Source: Enterococcus sp. HY326 (GTDB lineage Bacteria > Bacillota > Bacilli > Lactobacillales > Enterococcaceae). From it: a DNA stretch of 64,000 nucleotides. The position numbers and the translations under genes are program-made. The stretch spans positions 890,897-954,896 of the forward strand of contig NZ_JANLGQ010000001.1 in assembly GCF_026157065.1 (NCBI RefSeq), read 5' to 3'. The notes under the pieces were generated by a model. That model was given only the letters and a program-made list of their open reading frames with translations, did no database searches and had not been told where the DNA came from. Of this stretch, positions 28,055 to 35,916 are shown one piece after another (the first letter of the stretch is position 1; each line of letters begins with the position of its first letter).

Positions 28055-28324
28055 CTACCAACTAGCTTTCTTGACGCCGGGGATTTGACCCTTTAAGGCA
28101 AGTTCTCTAAACTTGACCCGTGACATCCCAAATTTCCGGTAATAGCCACGGGGGCGACCATCGATTAGGTCACGATTTTTCAAGCGATTAGGGTTAGAAT
28201 CTATTGGTAATTTCCGCAGGCCATCTAAATCGTTGTTGGCCTTTAATTCTTGACGGACATCTGCATAACGAGCAATCAATGCCCGTTGTTTTGCTGCTTT
28301 CGCAATTTTTGATTTTTTAGCCAT
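28055..28324 (-). CDS. rpsN2: 30S ribosomal protein S14, zinc-independent paralogue
   Basis: 89-aa S14 of the longer form, ending [24 protein letters not shown], with no Cys residues, so it lacks the zinc ribbon of the 61-aa form. In Firmicutes this form replaces the zinc-containing S14 under zinc shortage and is repressed by Zur. A Zur-like palindrome lies 118-138 nt upstream of the start. It is outside the main ribosomal operon, as expected for the paralogue. Its partner rpsN1 is not in the window. Confidence 0.93.
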   Translation of the reverse strand: MAKKSKIAKAAKQRALIARYADVRQELKANNDLDGLRKLPIDSNPNRLKNRDLIDGRPRGYYRKFGMSRVKFRELALKGQIPGVKKASW

Positions 28325-28441
28325 CTCAGTGCTCCTCTTTTCCTCTTAAAAGTTAAATTTTTTTATCCTGCAAACTACTTTTCCTTTTAGCCTAAGTCCA
28401 CGTTCCTCTGAACCAAGCCTGAAAATTTCATTCGCTTTAAC

Positions 28442-28462
28442 AAATCGAAATAATTACGATTT
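28442..28462. promoter_or_regulatory. Zur-like operator upstream of rpsN2
   Basis: On the minus strand AATCGTAATTATTTCGATT (core) matches the bacillar Zur box AATCGTAATNATTACGATT with one mismatch. A TTGACA lies upstream at about 28495-28500 with a weak -10, so the box would cover the transcription start. Confidence 0.7.
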
Positions 28463-28520
28463 GAACTATAATAATTTAACAGCTTTTTAGGAATTTGTCA
28501 AAAATTGTTACTCACAGATT

Positions 28521-29609
28521 TTAGTTATCTAAACGAATGGTAGTAACAAAATCCCAGAGGCTAGTGCCCCGCAGCGTTCTGCTAGCGGAATCCAAGTTAC
28601 TTACACGGTGAACTGGCTGCTGATTTAAAACTTTTTCGCCCCAGTCAGGATCAATAATCAAGGCTTGACCAACCGCAGCTAAATCAGCATGGTTCAATAG
28701 CGCTTCAACGTCAGCGGCTTCTTCAATGCCGCCAACAGCTACTAATGGCACCCGACCGGCAATTTTTTCCTGTAGATAATCGACAATACTTTTTTCTTGG
28801 AATTCTTTTTGAACAGAAACACGTTGGTACTCATTTAAAGAGACATGGAGATAATCTAAATTTTTTTCTGCTAATTGGTCAACTAAATATAAAGTATCCT
28901 CCATGCGAATGCCTGGTGTTTCATATTCTTCTGGAGAAAAGCGATAGCCAACGATAAAATCGGTTGACTTTTCTTTACCTGCCGCCAATATTTCATCGAC
29001 CAAAACATCAATAAAATGGAATCTTTTCACCAGACTGCCGCCCCACTCATCTTCCCGTCGATTGGAATGAGGAGAGAAAAATTGCTGAATCAAGTAGGTG
29101 TTAGTGCCATGGATTTCGACACCGTCAAAGCCGGCGGTCATCGCCCGCTTGGTAGCCGCCTTAAAATCGGCAATCACTTGTAAAACTTCTTCACCGGTCA
29201 AAGCCCGTGGCGTCGGTGCGCCTGGTCGTTCGGCCGCTACGGCACTGGCTGAAACCGGCTCAGCACCATTTAAGATATTTTTTGGTGACATCCGGCCGCC
29301 GTGAAAGATTTGCAAAATTGCTTTCGCCCCGCCGGCTTTAATCGCCGTCGCCAGTTTAGTTAAATTGGGAATAAATTTATCGTCGTAGACCCCAAGCTCA
29401 CCAGCCCAGCCTTGGCCGACTGCCTGCACGTTGGCAGCGCCAGTGATGACCGCCCCAATCGCTTGGCTGCGATTTTTATAATACGCAATTTCATCCTGCG
29501 TGATTACTCCATTAAAAAAACTCATCTGTGTAGTCATTGGGGCCATCATTAAGGGATTGCGCAGTGTTATGCCATTTTTCAGTGTCACCGGTTGGTTGAT
29601 TTTTGTCAT
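28521..29609 (-). CDS. NADH:flavin oxidoreductase, old yellow enzyme family
   Basis: 362-aa FMN TIM-barrel ene-reductase. Landmarks: LRNPLMMAPMTT at the N-terminus, QIFHGGRM with FMN-contact residues, GFDGVEIHGTNTYLIQQFFSPHSNRREDEWGGS, and C-terminal VGQALIIDPDW. The ORF reaches further upstream, but AAAGGAG precedes the ATG at 29609 and the family begins there. It belongs to the short YqjM/NamA-like or LVR-like group without an Fe-S domain. It could reduce activated alkenes; the substrate is unknown. Confidence 0.88.
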   Translation of the reverse strand: MTKINQPVTLKNGITLRNPLMMAPMTTQMSFFNGVITQDEIAYYKNRSQAIGAVITGAANVQAVGQGWAGELGVYDDKFIPNLTKLATAIKAGGAKAILQIFHGGRMSPKNILNGAEPVSASAVAAERPGAPTPRALTGEEVLQVIADFKAATKRAMTAGFDGVEIHGTNTYLIQQFFSPHSNRREDEWGGSLVKRFHFIDVLVDEILAAGKEKSTDFIVGYRFSPEEYETPGIRMEDTLYLVDQLAEKNLDYLHVSLNEYQRVSVQKEFQEKSIVDYLQEKIAGRVPLVAVGGIEEAADVEALLNHADLAAVGQALIIDPDWGEKVLNQQPVHRVSNLDSASRTLRGTSLWDFVTTIRLDN

Positions 29610-29647
29610 GCAAATCGCTCCTTTTTTGAATACTACAAATCTAGCAT

Positions 29648-29688
29648 GAAAAAAAACAATCAGCAAAAATTTAGTCCGCTGATTGTCA
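29648..29688 (-). terminator. Terminator of thi operon
   Basis: ACAATCAGC pairs with GCTGATTGT, followed by a long U-run on the minus strand directly after thiD. Confidence 0.8.
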
Positions 29689-29694
29689 GGTTAA

Positions 29695-30528
29695 TTACAT
29701 ATTTTCTTCTATTATAAGGTCAACCTCTTCACTTGGTTGGGCCCAATGGTTGGTTGGGCCGTGACCATGCCCCACTGAAATCCCCTCAGAAATTGCGCCT
29801 TGAATAAACCCTTTGGCAATAATGATTGCAGTTTCTAAGTCGGTTCCCTTAGCTAATTCTGCGGCGATGCAAGCTGAGAAGGTGTCGCCGGTCCCGTGGG
29901 TATTTTCAGTTTCCACTCGGGGCGTTTTCAGCCAAAATGCTTTTTGATTGGCCAATAAAATAAAATCGGCGGCCTGTGGATCGGCACTATGGCCGCCTTT
30001 GATAATTACATTTTTGGCGCCTATTGCTTGAATATCTTTAGCCGCTTGAATCATCTCAGCGGCTGTCTTGATTTCTCTGCCTAAGATTACTTCGGCCTCC
30101 GGTAAATTAGGCGTGACCACTGTAGCAAGCGGAAGTAATTTTTCTTTGATAACAGCCACTGCCGCATCCTGCAATAAAGGATGACCACCCTTTGCAATCA
30201 TCACCGGATCAACGATTAATGGTCCAAAGTCATATTTTTTTAAATTTTTAACGACGGTTTCCACCCGCTCAATGTCTGCCAGCATTCCTGTTTTGCAGGC
30301 TTTAATTGCAAAATCGACGGCTAAAGATGCAAATTGAGCATCGATAAATGTGCTGGGAATCGCTAAGCTATCTTGGACGCCGTAAGTATTTTGGGCAGTC
30401 AGTGCCACGATAATGCTCATACCAAATGCATGGCGGGCTTGAAAGGTTTTTAAATCCGCCTGAATACCAGCGCCGCCCCCGGAATCACTACCGGCAATTG
30501 TGACGACTTGTGGAGTTTTATTTTCCAT
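29695..30528 (-). CDS. thiD: Hydroxymethylpyrimidine/phosphomethylpyrimidine kinase
   Basis: Phosphorylates HMP and HMP-P in thiamine salvage, 277 aa, ribokinase fold. N-terminal AGSDSGGGAGIQADLKTF is the family signature, and the anion-hole/catalytic block TENTHGTGDTFSACIAAEL is at the C-terminal third. It begins right after the thiE stop. Last gene of the thiW-thiM-thiE-thiD operon, under the TPP riboswitch. Confidence 0.95.
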   Translation of the reverse strand: MENKTPQVVTIAGSDSGGGAGIQADLKTFQARHAFGMSIIVALTAQNTYGVQDSLAIPSTFIDAQFASLAVDFAIKACKTGMLADIERVETVVKNLKKYDFGPLIVDPVMIAKGGHPLLQDAAVAVIKEKLLPLATVVTPNLPEAEVILGREIKTAAEMIQAAKDIQAIGAKNVIIKGGHSADPQAADFILLANQKAFWLKTPRVETENTHGTGDTFSACIAAELAKGTDLETAIIIAKGFIQGAISEGISVGHGHGPTNHWAQPSEEVDLIIEENM

Positions 30529-31164
30529 TTATTTCTCCTCCAATAATTCATTCATTTTTTGAGTTAAGCTGCGGACTTTTTCGGCCACCTTTTCTGCCTT
30601 CATAATCTCACTGACCACTGCAATACCGGCAATCCCGCTGCCAGAGAAAGTCTGTAGATTTGTTTCATTAATACCGCCAATTGCTACCACCGGAATGGTA
30701 ACCGTCGCTGTGATGTCCTTCAAAGTATTTAACGGCGTGACAGGACTGTCTTTGGTTTTCGTGGGAAACATCGCCCCTACTCCCAGATAGTCCGCTCCGC
30801 TGGCTTGCGCTTCTTTCGCCCGGGCCACGCTCTTTGCTGACACACCTAAAATTTTATTACCGATTAATTGTCGTGTCACCGACACCGATAATTCATCATC
30901 GCCAATATGGACACCAGCGGCATCGACAGCTAGACAAATATCGACCCGGTCATTAATAATCAAAGGAATCTGATAGGTGTCGGTAATTTTTTTCACCTTG
31001 ACTGCTAAATTAAAAAAATCGCCGGTGGTTAAGGTTTTTTCCCGCAGCTGAACTAATGTGACACCATTTTCACAGGCCTCTGTAATCACCGACAAAAATT
31101 GCTCTTCGGATAAATCAAATGCTCCAGTTACAAGATAAAGCTTCAGTAATTTTTCCATCTTCAT
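30529..31164 (-). CDS. thiE: Thiamine-phosphate synthase
   Basis: Couples HMP-PP and THZ-P to thiamine phosphate, 211 aa, TIM barrel. Family blocks: [25 protein letters not shown], and C-terminal VAIGGI with VVSEIM. Its start overlaps the thiM stop (ATGA arrangement). No de novo thiC, thiG or thiH genes are present, so the operon works as salvage of the two thiamine halves. Confidence 0.95.
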   Translation of the reverse strand: MKMEKLLKLYLVTGAFDLSEEQFLSVITEACENGVTLVQLREKTLTTGDFFNLAVKVKKITDTYQIPLIINDRVDICLAVDAAGVHIGDDELSVSVTRQLIGNKILGVSAKSVARAKEAQASGADYLGVGAMFPTKTKDSPVTPLNTLKDITATVTIPVVAIGGINETNLQTFSGSGIAGIAVVSEIMKAEKVAEKVRSLTQKMNELLEEK

Positions 31165-32003
31165 AAAACACTACCCTTTAACTTTTCAAACCAGAGCGGC
31201 TGCTCCTTTAACAGCGCCAATTGATTGAGGGTCTCTTGGCGAAAATCAGCCAAAGCCTGTGGCGCTCTCAATGTTTGGCTGGCAGCTTCACCGCACAAAT
31301 TGAAATAGGTCACGGCGGCCAACGCTGCCATGATTGATCTTTCGCTGCCTAAAAAGGCAGCGGCTAACGCACCGACAATGTCTCCGGTTCCGGTAAAATT
31401 ATCCAACTGCCAGACACCATTTTTTAAAAGCAGGCACTCCTTTGTTGTCACCAGCAAGTCCTGCACCCCGGTTGCTAAAAAAATTGTTTCAGGATAATCT
31501 TGCGCAACTTTTTGTAGTGCAGCGGCTAATTCTTGCAGGGCAGCCATTTCCTGATCCAATTGGCTGCCGTCAACGCCCCGCCCATGGCTGGTTAACTGGC
31601 AAAAACGTCGTAGCTCAGATATATTGCCCTTCACAATTTGCGGTTGATGCACCATTAGTTGCCACGCCAAATCATAGCGCAGCTGACTAGCAGAAACGCC
31701 GACTAAATCAATGACCATTGGTGTCTCTGTTTTTTCAGAAAAAGCAGCGGCGGCTAATAAATTGGCTTCCCGTTCTGGTGATAGATGGCCCAAATTCAGC
31801 AACAAGCTATCATTTTGCTTAAAGAAATCAGCAAATTCCCGCGGGTCATCCGCCATCACCGGCTTGGCCCCGATATATAAGAGGGCATTAGCAACAGACT
31901 CACAGGTAATTTCATTGGTAATACATTGCACCAAAGGATTTTTTTTCAAAGGAAAAATTTCCGCCAGCGGGTTTGTGTATGCTTCAAGCCTTGAGTTTTC
32001 CAT
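31161..32003 (-). CDS. thiM: Hydroxyethylthiazole kinase
   Basis: Phosphorylates hydroxyethylthiazole for salvage, 280 aa from the ATG at 32003, chosen because GGAGGG precedes it; the ORF extends 10 codons further without a ribosome site. [32 protein letters not shown] and the [16 protein letters not shown] catalytic loop are conserved. It overlaps thiW by 20 nt. Confidence 0.94.
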   Translation of the reverse strand: MENSRLEAYTNPLAEIFPLKKNPLVQCITNEITCESVANALLYIGAKPVMADDPREFADFFKQNDSLLLNLGHLSPEREANLLAAAAFSEKTETPMVIDLVGVSASQLRYDLAWQLMVHQPQIVKGNISELRRFCQLTSHGRGVDGSQLDQEMAALQELAAALQKVAQDYPETIFLATGVQDLLVTTKECLLLKNGVWQLDNFTGTGDIVGALAAAFLGSERSIMAALAAVTYFNLCGEAASQTLRAPQALADFRQETLNQLALLKEQPLWFEKLKGSVL

Positions 32004-32517
32004 GGGATTTCCCTCCAAAAATTTGTTGAACACGTTTGAAACTAGGGAGCGGGCTGATTTTTTTCAGCAAAAGCCACGCAACGGCTGAACCAATCAGCGT
32101 TGCTCCGATAAACCTTGGTGTATAAATAAACCAATAAAGACTTTGGCTACTACCAGTAAAAAGAACCATCACTGGATAGGATAAAATCGAACCGAGAATA
32201 CCTGTGCCGATAATTTCCCCCAGCATCGCTCCGATTGGTTTTTGAATCACACGAAAGCCAATGCCTGCGAAGGCTGCTCCGAAAACTGCCCCCGTTAATG
32301 CTAAAGGCGGAATGCCTAACAAGGTCATTCGGATGAAGCCACAGACCAACGCCATCACCGTCGCAAAAAATGGTCCCAGCAAAACACCAGCGATAATATT
32401 CATAACGCTGGACATTGGCGCCATCCCTTCGATGCGAAACAGTGGCGATAACACGACATCTAGCGCAATCATTAGTCCTAAAAAAGCTAGGCGAAATACT
32501 TTTTGCGAATGGGTCAT
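31984..32517 (-). CDS. thiW: Thiazole ECF transporter substrate-binding protein ThiW
   Basis: 177-aa membrane S-component with about five or six helices; the sequence LGLMIALDVVLSPLFRIEGMAPMSSVMNI matches the ThiW family predicted to import the thiamine thiazole precursor using the shared ECF energising module. It is first in the operon, right behind the riboswitch, and its neighbour thiM phosphorylates the presumed substrate. The ECF ATPases are not in the window. Confidence 0.88.
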   Translation of the reverse strand: MTHSQKVFRLAFLGLMIALDVVLSPLFRIEGMAPMSSVMNIIAGVLLGPFFATVMALVCGFIRMTLLGIPPLALTGAVFGAAFAGIGFRVIQKPIGAMLGEIIGTGILGSILSYPVMVLFTGSSQSLYWFIYTPRFIGATLIGSAVAWLLLKKISPLPSFKRVQQIFGGKSHGKLKA

Positions 32518-32582
32518 CTGTTCCTCCTTATTTTCTTTTTAAATTAACTTAGTGATGCCTTTAGCTTAAATTTATGTCAACA

Positions 32583-32625
32583 ACAAAAAGCCATTTATTT
32601 TCTATTCACTTAGAAAACAAATGGC
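32583..32625 (-). terminator. Intrinsic terminator in thi leader
   Basis: GCCATTT pairs with AAATGGC across a 22-nt loop, followed by a T-run on the minus strand, located 66 nt before the thiW start. Its position fits the expression platform of the TPP riboswitch. Confidence 0.7.
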
Positions 32626-32633
32626 GGTCATTA

Positions 32634-32737
32634 AAAAAGAGGCTGCGACAATAGTCCAACAAAGTCAGCTTTCAATATATTCTTAGCGAATAGTTGAAAA
32701 TGGCTCCGTTAACAGATTAGCGTCACAGCCTCTGAAA
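32634..32737 (-). terminator. Long-loop inverted repeat in thi leader
   Basis: AGAGGCTGCGAC (32638-32649) and GTCACAGCCTCT (32722-32733) pair at 11 of 12 positions with a loop of about 72 nt and a T-run on the minus strand. It sits between the riboswitch and the nearer terminator and may be an inserted intergenic repeat or a second termination point. Confidence 0.55.
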
Positions 32738-32751
32738 AAATTCAGTCATTG

Positions 32752-32823
32752 ACATTTCCCTTCGGCAGTTTTAACTGCGGCAGGTTCAATGGGTATAATC
32801 TCAGCATAGTGCACCCCAAATGT
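32752..32823 (-). ncRNA. TPP riboswitch (THI element)
   Basis: On the minus strand the aptamer is complete: P1 arms ACATTT/AAATGT, the GGGGTGC start, the pyrimidine-sensing CTGAGATTATACCC block, TTGAACCTG, and the closing GAAGGGAA. It should lower expression of thiW-thiM-thiE-thiD when thiamine pyrophosphate binds. An extended -10 (TGTTATACT) is about 20 nt upstream of the aptamer. Confidence 0.95.
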
Positions 32824-32843
32824 TTCTTTATTCAATTGTTTTT

Positions 32844-32852
32844 AGTATAACA
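32844..32852 (-). promoter_or_regulatory. thi operon extended -10
   Basis: TGTTATACT on the minus strand, with no good -35, ending 21 nt before the riboswitch P1 stem. Confidence 0.5.
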
Positions 32853-32878
32853 CAAGTCTGCCAAAGAAAAGCCAGTCT

Positions 32879-33280
32879 TTATGAAAAAGCCATCCAAGTT
32901 GGCTCCATCAAATTACCATCAGGGTCCTCCACTTCCAGTTGAACCATCTGTTCTTCGGGAATCCCCATCTCTAAATGATAGAAATCTCCGCCATTAGCTT
33001 TAGCGGTTGCGGCAAATTTTTTGACTGCAGCGCCGCTAGCTAAACTAAAAGCCACCATCGACCCGCTGTGGGTGTGGGGATTGGCAATCTTTTTATCTCG
33101 AATGAAGCCTTGATAAAAATCATGGGTCAACAGCATAATCCAAAAATTATCGTCCCAGACTAATGCCGCCGAATGCTCATTAGAAAAATCGCGATTTTGC
33201 TGAAAGCCTAGCGCTTCGTAAAAATTGATAGAACGAGTCAAATCTGTTACCGGAAAGTTTACAAAAACCATTGTACTCAT
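32879..33280 (-). CDS. Glyoxalase/VOC family protein
   Basis: 133-aa protein with two half-sites of the vicinal-oxygen-chelate fold: FVNFPVTDLTRSINFYEALGF at the N-terminus and LEVEDPDGNLMEPTW at the C-terminus. It resembles the PhnB/YaeR-like or extradiol-dioxygenase-like group often annotated only as VOC family. Substrate and even enzymatic activity are unknown. A single gene with its own short upstream region. Confidence 0.8.
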   Translation of the reverse strand: MSTMVFVNFPVTDLTRSINFYEALGFQQNRDFSNEHSAALVWDDNFWIMLLTHDFYQGFIRDKKIANPHTHSGSMVAFSLASGAAVKKFAATAKANGGDFYHLEMGIPEEQMVQLEVEDPDGNLMEPTWMAFS

Positions 33281-33350
33281 CAGAACACCTACTTTTTTAA
33301 ACCAGTATCACAAGTTTCTGTTCTTTTGTAAAAACATCTGCCTTGATTTT

Positions 33351-33698
33351 TTACTTCCGGCCATCTTTGAGCATCACAACAACGCGAAATTGGCGTTCAG
33401 GATGGCTTTCTTTATTAACGGCTTGAATAAAGGCTTCAAACATTTCACCATAGCCATAATATAAGAACTGGCTAAGCACTTGGTTTTTACCTCTAGGTAC
33501 ATAGCCGATTTTCTTGTCTTGATAATAGACTGCCACGGCTTCAGGGTCGTGGGGGTTATCTGGTTCAGCCTGCAGGGTCACCGGCTTGCCCCAGTTCAGC
33601 TCTTCTGCCACATGAATCCCCTCCCAATAAGCAAAGCCGGCTAAATGAAAATCGCTGAAATGGCGACTGGGTTCACTTTTTTTGAATTCATTCATCAT
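33351..33698 (-). CDS. HIRAN domain protein
   Basis: About 115 aa. The HIRAN fold is seen in HLAGFAYWEG, LQAEPDNPHDPEAVAVYYQDKKIGYVPR and LSQFLYYG. HIRAN domains bind DNA ends or stalled forks in eukaryotes; stand-alone bacterial versions have no settled role. The start at 33698 is chosen after AAAGGAGG; the ORF extends upstream without support. Placed 12 nt from the end zone of a reductase gene read in the same direction. Confidence 0.8.
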   Translation of the reverse strand: MMNEFKKSEPSRHFSDFHLAGFAYWEGIHVAEELNWGKPVTLQAEPDNPHDPEAVAVYYQDKKIGYVPRGKNQVLSQFLYYGYGEMFEAFIQAVNKESHPERQFRVVVMLKDGRK

Positions 33699-33805
33699 TT
33701 TTAAAGCGCCTCCTTTTCTTTTATTATAACAAAAGTTATCGGAAGCGGTAGCATTCATCGGCAACAGCTGACTATTTAAAAAAAAATCCCGCAATCTTTT
33801 CCGTT

Positions 33806-34330
33806 TTATTTTTCCCGCCGATAATGCAGCTCAACAAATTCTCCCATGATTGTCGTATCCACTAGCTTTAAACGCTGCTGATAGTCCGCCTCTTCAAAAA
33901 GGCGTTTGCCTTTACCTAGTAAAATCGGAGTAATTTGAATCCACCATTCATCAATCAAGTCTGCTTGAACCAGCTCGGTCACGAGACCACCACCACCGAC
34001 AATCCAAATCATTTTTTCCTCTTGGGCTTTTAATTGCGAAATAAAAGCAGCCGGCTCCTGCTTCACCACAATTGCATCAGGCAAGTCATCCATTAGAGTG
34101 TTGGAAAATACATAATTTTGCTTGCCGGGATTTAACGGCTCGCCAGCTAAAATCTTTTTGGTCTCCTGATAACTGATGCGACCCATCACAGCCGAACCAA
34201 TTTTTTCGTAAAAGGCGCTGTAAGTCTCGACACCTCCCTGACTGGTCTCAAATAACCATTGCAGACTGTCCGCTTGGTCTGCTAAAAAGCCATCTAAACT
34301 GATGGCCCCGTAAAACGCTACTTTTGCCAT
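33806..34330 (-). CDS. Dihydrofolate reductase-like (RibD C-terminal) protein
   Basis: 174 aa. The fold signature FYGAISLDGFLADQADSLQWL at the N-terminus, VMGRISYQ in the middle and WIVGGGGLVTEL for NADPH binding fit the RibD_C/DHFR-like superfamily (YyaP/YwjB group). It is unlikely to be the housekeeping FolA. Substrate unknown. It lies 108 nt ahead of the HIRAN gene and may share its transcript. Confidence 0.82.
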   Translation of the reverse strand: MAKVAFYGAISLDGFLADQADSLQWLFETSQGGVETYSAFYEKIGSAVMGRISYQETKKILAGEPLNPGKQNYVFSNTLMDDLPDAIVVKQEPAAFISQLKAQEEKMIWIVGGGGLVTELVQADLIDEWWIQITPILLGKGKRLFEEADYQQRLKLVDTTIMGEFVELHYRREK

Positions 34331-34403
34331 TGCGTTCTTTCCTTTCTTGTTAAGTTTCTTCTATTTAAAACCCATTATCATCGGAAAAGAACCGTAACAC
34401 AAG

Positions 34404-34523
34404 AAAAAACTATGACCAACAAAGTAGCTGCTGCTGACTTGCCAAGTCCTTTGCCTGCAACTTTTTTGCAAGTATGAACTTATTCAGCAAATTGCTAATG
34501 CTACAATCAAAGTCATAGTTTTT
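34404..34523 (-). terminator. Long-loop inverted repeat
   Basis: AAAAACTATGAC (from 34405) and GTCATAGTTTTT (34512-34523) are perfectly complementary over 12 nt with a loop of about 95 nt and T/A runs outside. It fills most of the gap downstream of the 69-aa gene. Confidence 0.55.
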
Positions 34524-34564
34524 ACCTTAAATTTTTCAATTGAATCAGCCTTTACGATTCAGCT

Positions 34565-34774
34565 TTAAGGCTGATCTTCACCGGGATCTTGGCGGCCATA
34601 TCCTTTGGCAGTGCGGTAAACACCCACTCCTAAAAGAAATAGTCCCAAGCCAACTAGGGAGAGCTGGCCAACAGTATCACCGAAAAACGGCGTAATCCAT
34701 AGATGCCAAGAAAAAACCCATGCCAAAGGAATCAAGGCAACAATAATCCACAATATTTTTTTTATAAACGTCAT
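34565..34774 (-). CDS. Small two-TM membrane protein downstream of cydAB
   Basis: 69-aa hypothetical protein with helices at about residues 4-26 and 33-53 and a charged tail with PGEDQP. A TAGGAGGGA ribosome site precedes the ATG. It lies 122 nt downstream of cydB on the same strand. Small membrane proteins such as CydX or CydS stabilise bd oxidases in other bacteria, but those are shorter and have one helix, so a role here is only a guess. Confidence 0.6.
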   Translation of the reverse strand: MTFIKKILWIIVALIPLAWVFSWHLWITPFFGDTVGQLSLVGLGLFLLGVGVYRTAKGYGRQDPGEDQP

Positions 34775-34896
34775 CTTATTCCCTCCTATTTCATCTCAAG
34801 TGATTCAACTTCTTCTAATAAGATTGTTTACTAGCCAACTGTCTTTCCTTTTACAAAACAACGGACTGCAAAACTGAAAAAGCGGAATCAGTGCTT

Positions 34897-35916
34897 CTAA
34901 TAATTTATTTCGCTATCAGGCACGTCATAATATTTATTAATCATATGATAAGCCGTAATCTGTAAAATTGTCATGAGCGGCAGCATTGCTGCTGATCCGA
35001 CTGCCACCCACAATTGTGATTTCCGACCACTGGCAGCGTCCATAATCGAGAGCGCGGGCCCTGCACTGTTCACAATTACATTGGGATACAAGCCTTGGAA
35101 AATAATTCCCATAAAGGCGGCGATACAAACGACCGCCAGCCAAAAAATCAGCTGATGCCTTTGGCTAGTTCTCAGTAAATAAGCCATGCTAAGGCTGCAA
35201 ACTACAATAACCACAATTAAAAAGGTAATCGCTGCAAAGTGGGTATTGAAAACATTGGTAGCATTTGCTAAAAGAACGACTTCTAGCACCGCAAGCACAA
35301 TAAAAATTAGATTCACGACCCGCAATTTTTTGCCTAGTGAGGCCTGCAGTTCCGCTGAAACTTTTTTTATCACACGGGCTAAACCGATTTGTAGACAGGC
35401 AGCCATTAACAACAGCGCAGAACAAATCGTGAAGGGAGTGAAGACATCCCCCATCGTGATGTAGATAAAATTATCGCGAATCGGCACGCCTTTTAAAATG
35501 CTGGAAAACACAATGCCTAAGATAAACGGCGGAACTAAGCTGCCTAGAAAAAGTCCCCAATCCCACAGCCGATTATATGTTTTAGAACGCCATTTTTTAC
35601 GATAATCAAAGGCCACGCCTCTAAACATAAAGAAGACTAACAATAAAATGAAAAATAGATAAAACCCGGAGGTCAAGACCGCATACCAATGGGGGAAAGC
35701 GCCAAAGACTAACGCCATGCCGGCCACCAGCCAAGTTTCATTGCCACCCCAGACTGGTCCCGACGTGCGAACGATTTCATCTCGGTCGCCGTTATCTTTG
35801 ACAAAGAAGGTCGCCATACCAGCACCGAAATCTGTTCCTCCTAAGATGAAAAACATAGTTAACTCGATGGAAACTAAAATAAATAAAGCAAATTGTAAAT
35901 TAGTTGGTGAACTCAT
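34897..35916 (-). CDS. cydB: Cytochrome bd ubiquinol/menaquinol oxidase subunit II
   Basis: 339-aa membrane subunit with about eight or nine helices. LGGTDFGAGMATFFVKDNGDRDEIVRTSGPVWGGNETWLV at residues 25-64 is the conserved N-terminal region; SILKGVPI and FQGLYPNVI are further family blocks. It pairs with CydA, overlapping its stop by 4 nt. The heme-transport/assembly genes cydC and cydD are not downstream in this window. Confidence 0.94.
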   Translation of the reverse strand: MSSPTNLQFALFILVSIELTMFFILGGTDFGAGMATFFVKDNGDRDEIVRTSGPVWGGNETWLVAGMALVFGAFPHWYAVLTSGFYLFFILLLVFFMFRGVAFDYRKKWRSKTYNRLWDWGLFLGSLVPPFILGIVFSSILKGVPIRDNFIYITMGDVFTPFTICSALLLMAACLQIGLARVIKKVSAELQASLGKKLRVVNLIFIVLAVLEVVLLANATNVFNTHFAAITFLIVVIVVCSLSMAYLLRTSQRHQLIFWLAVVCIAAFMGIIFQGLYPNVIVNSAGPALSIMDAASGRKSQLWVAVGSAAMLPLMTILQITAYHMINKYYDVPDSEINY

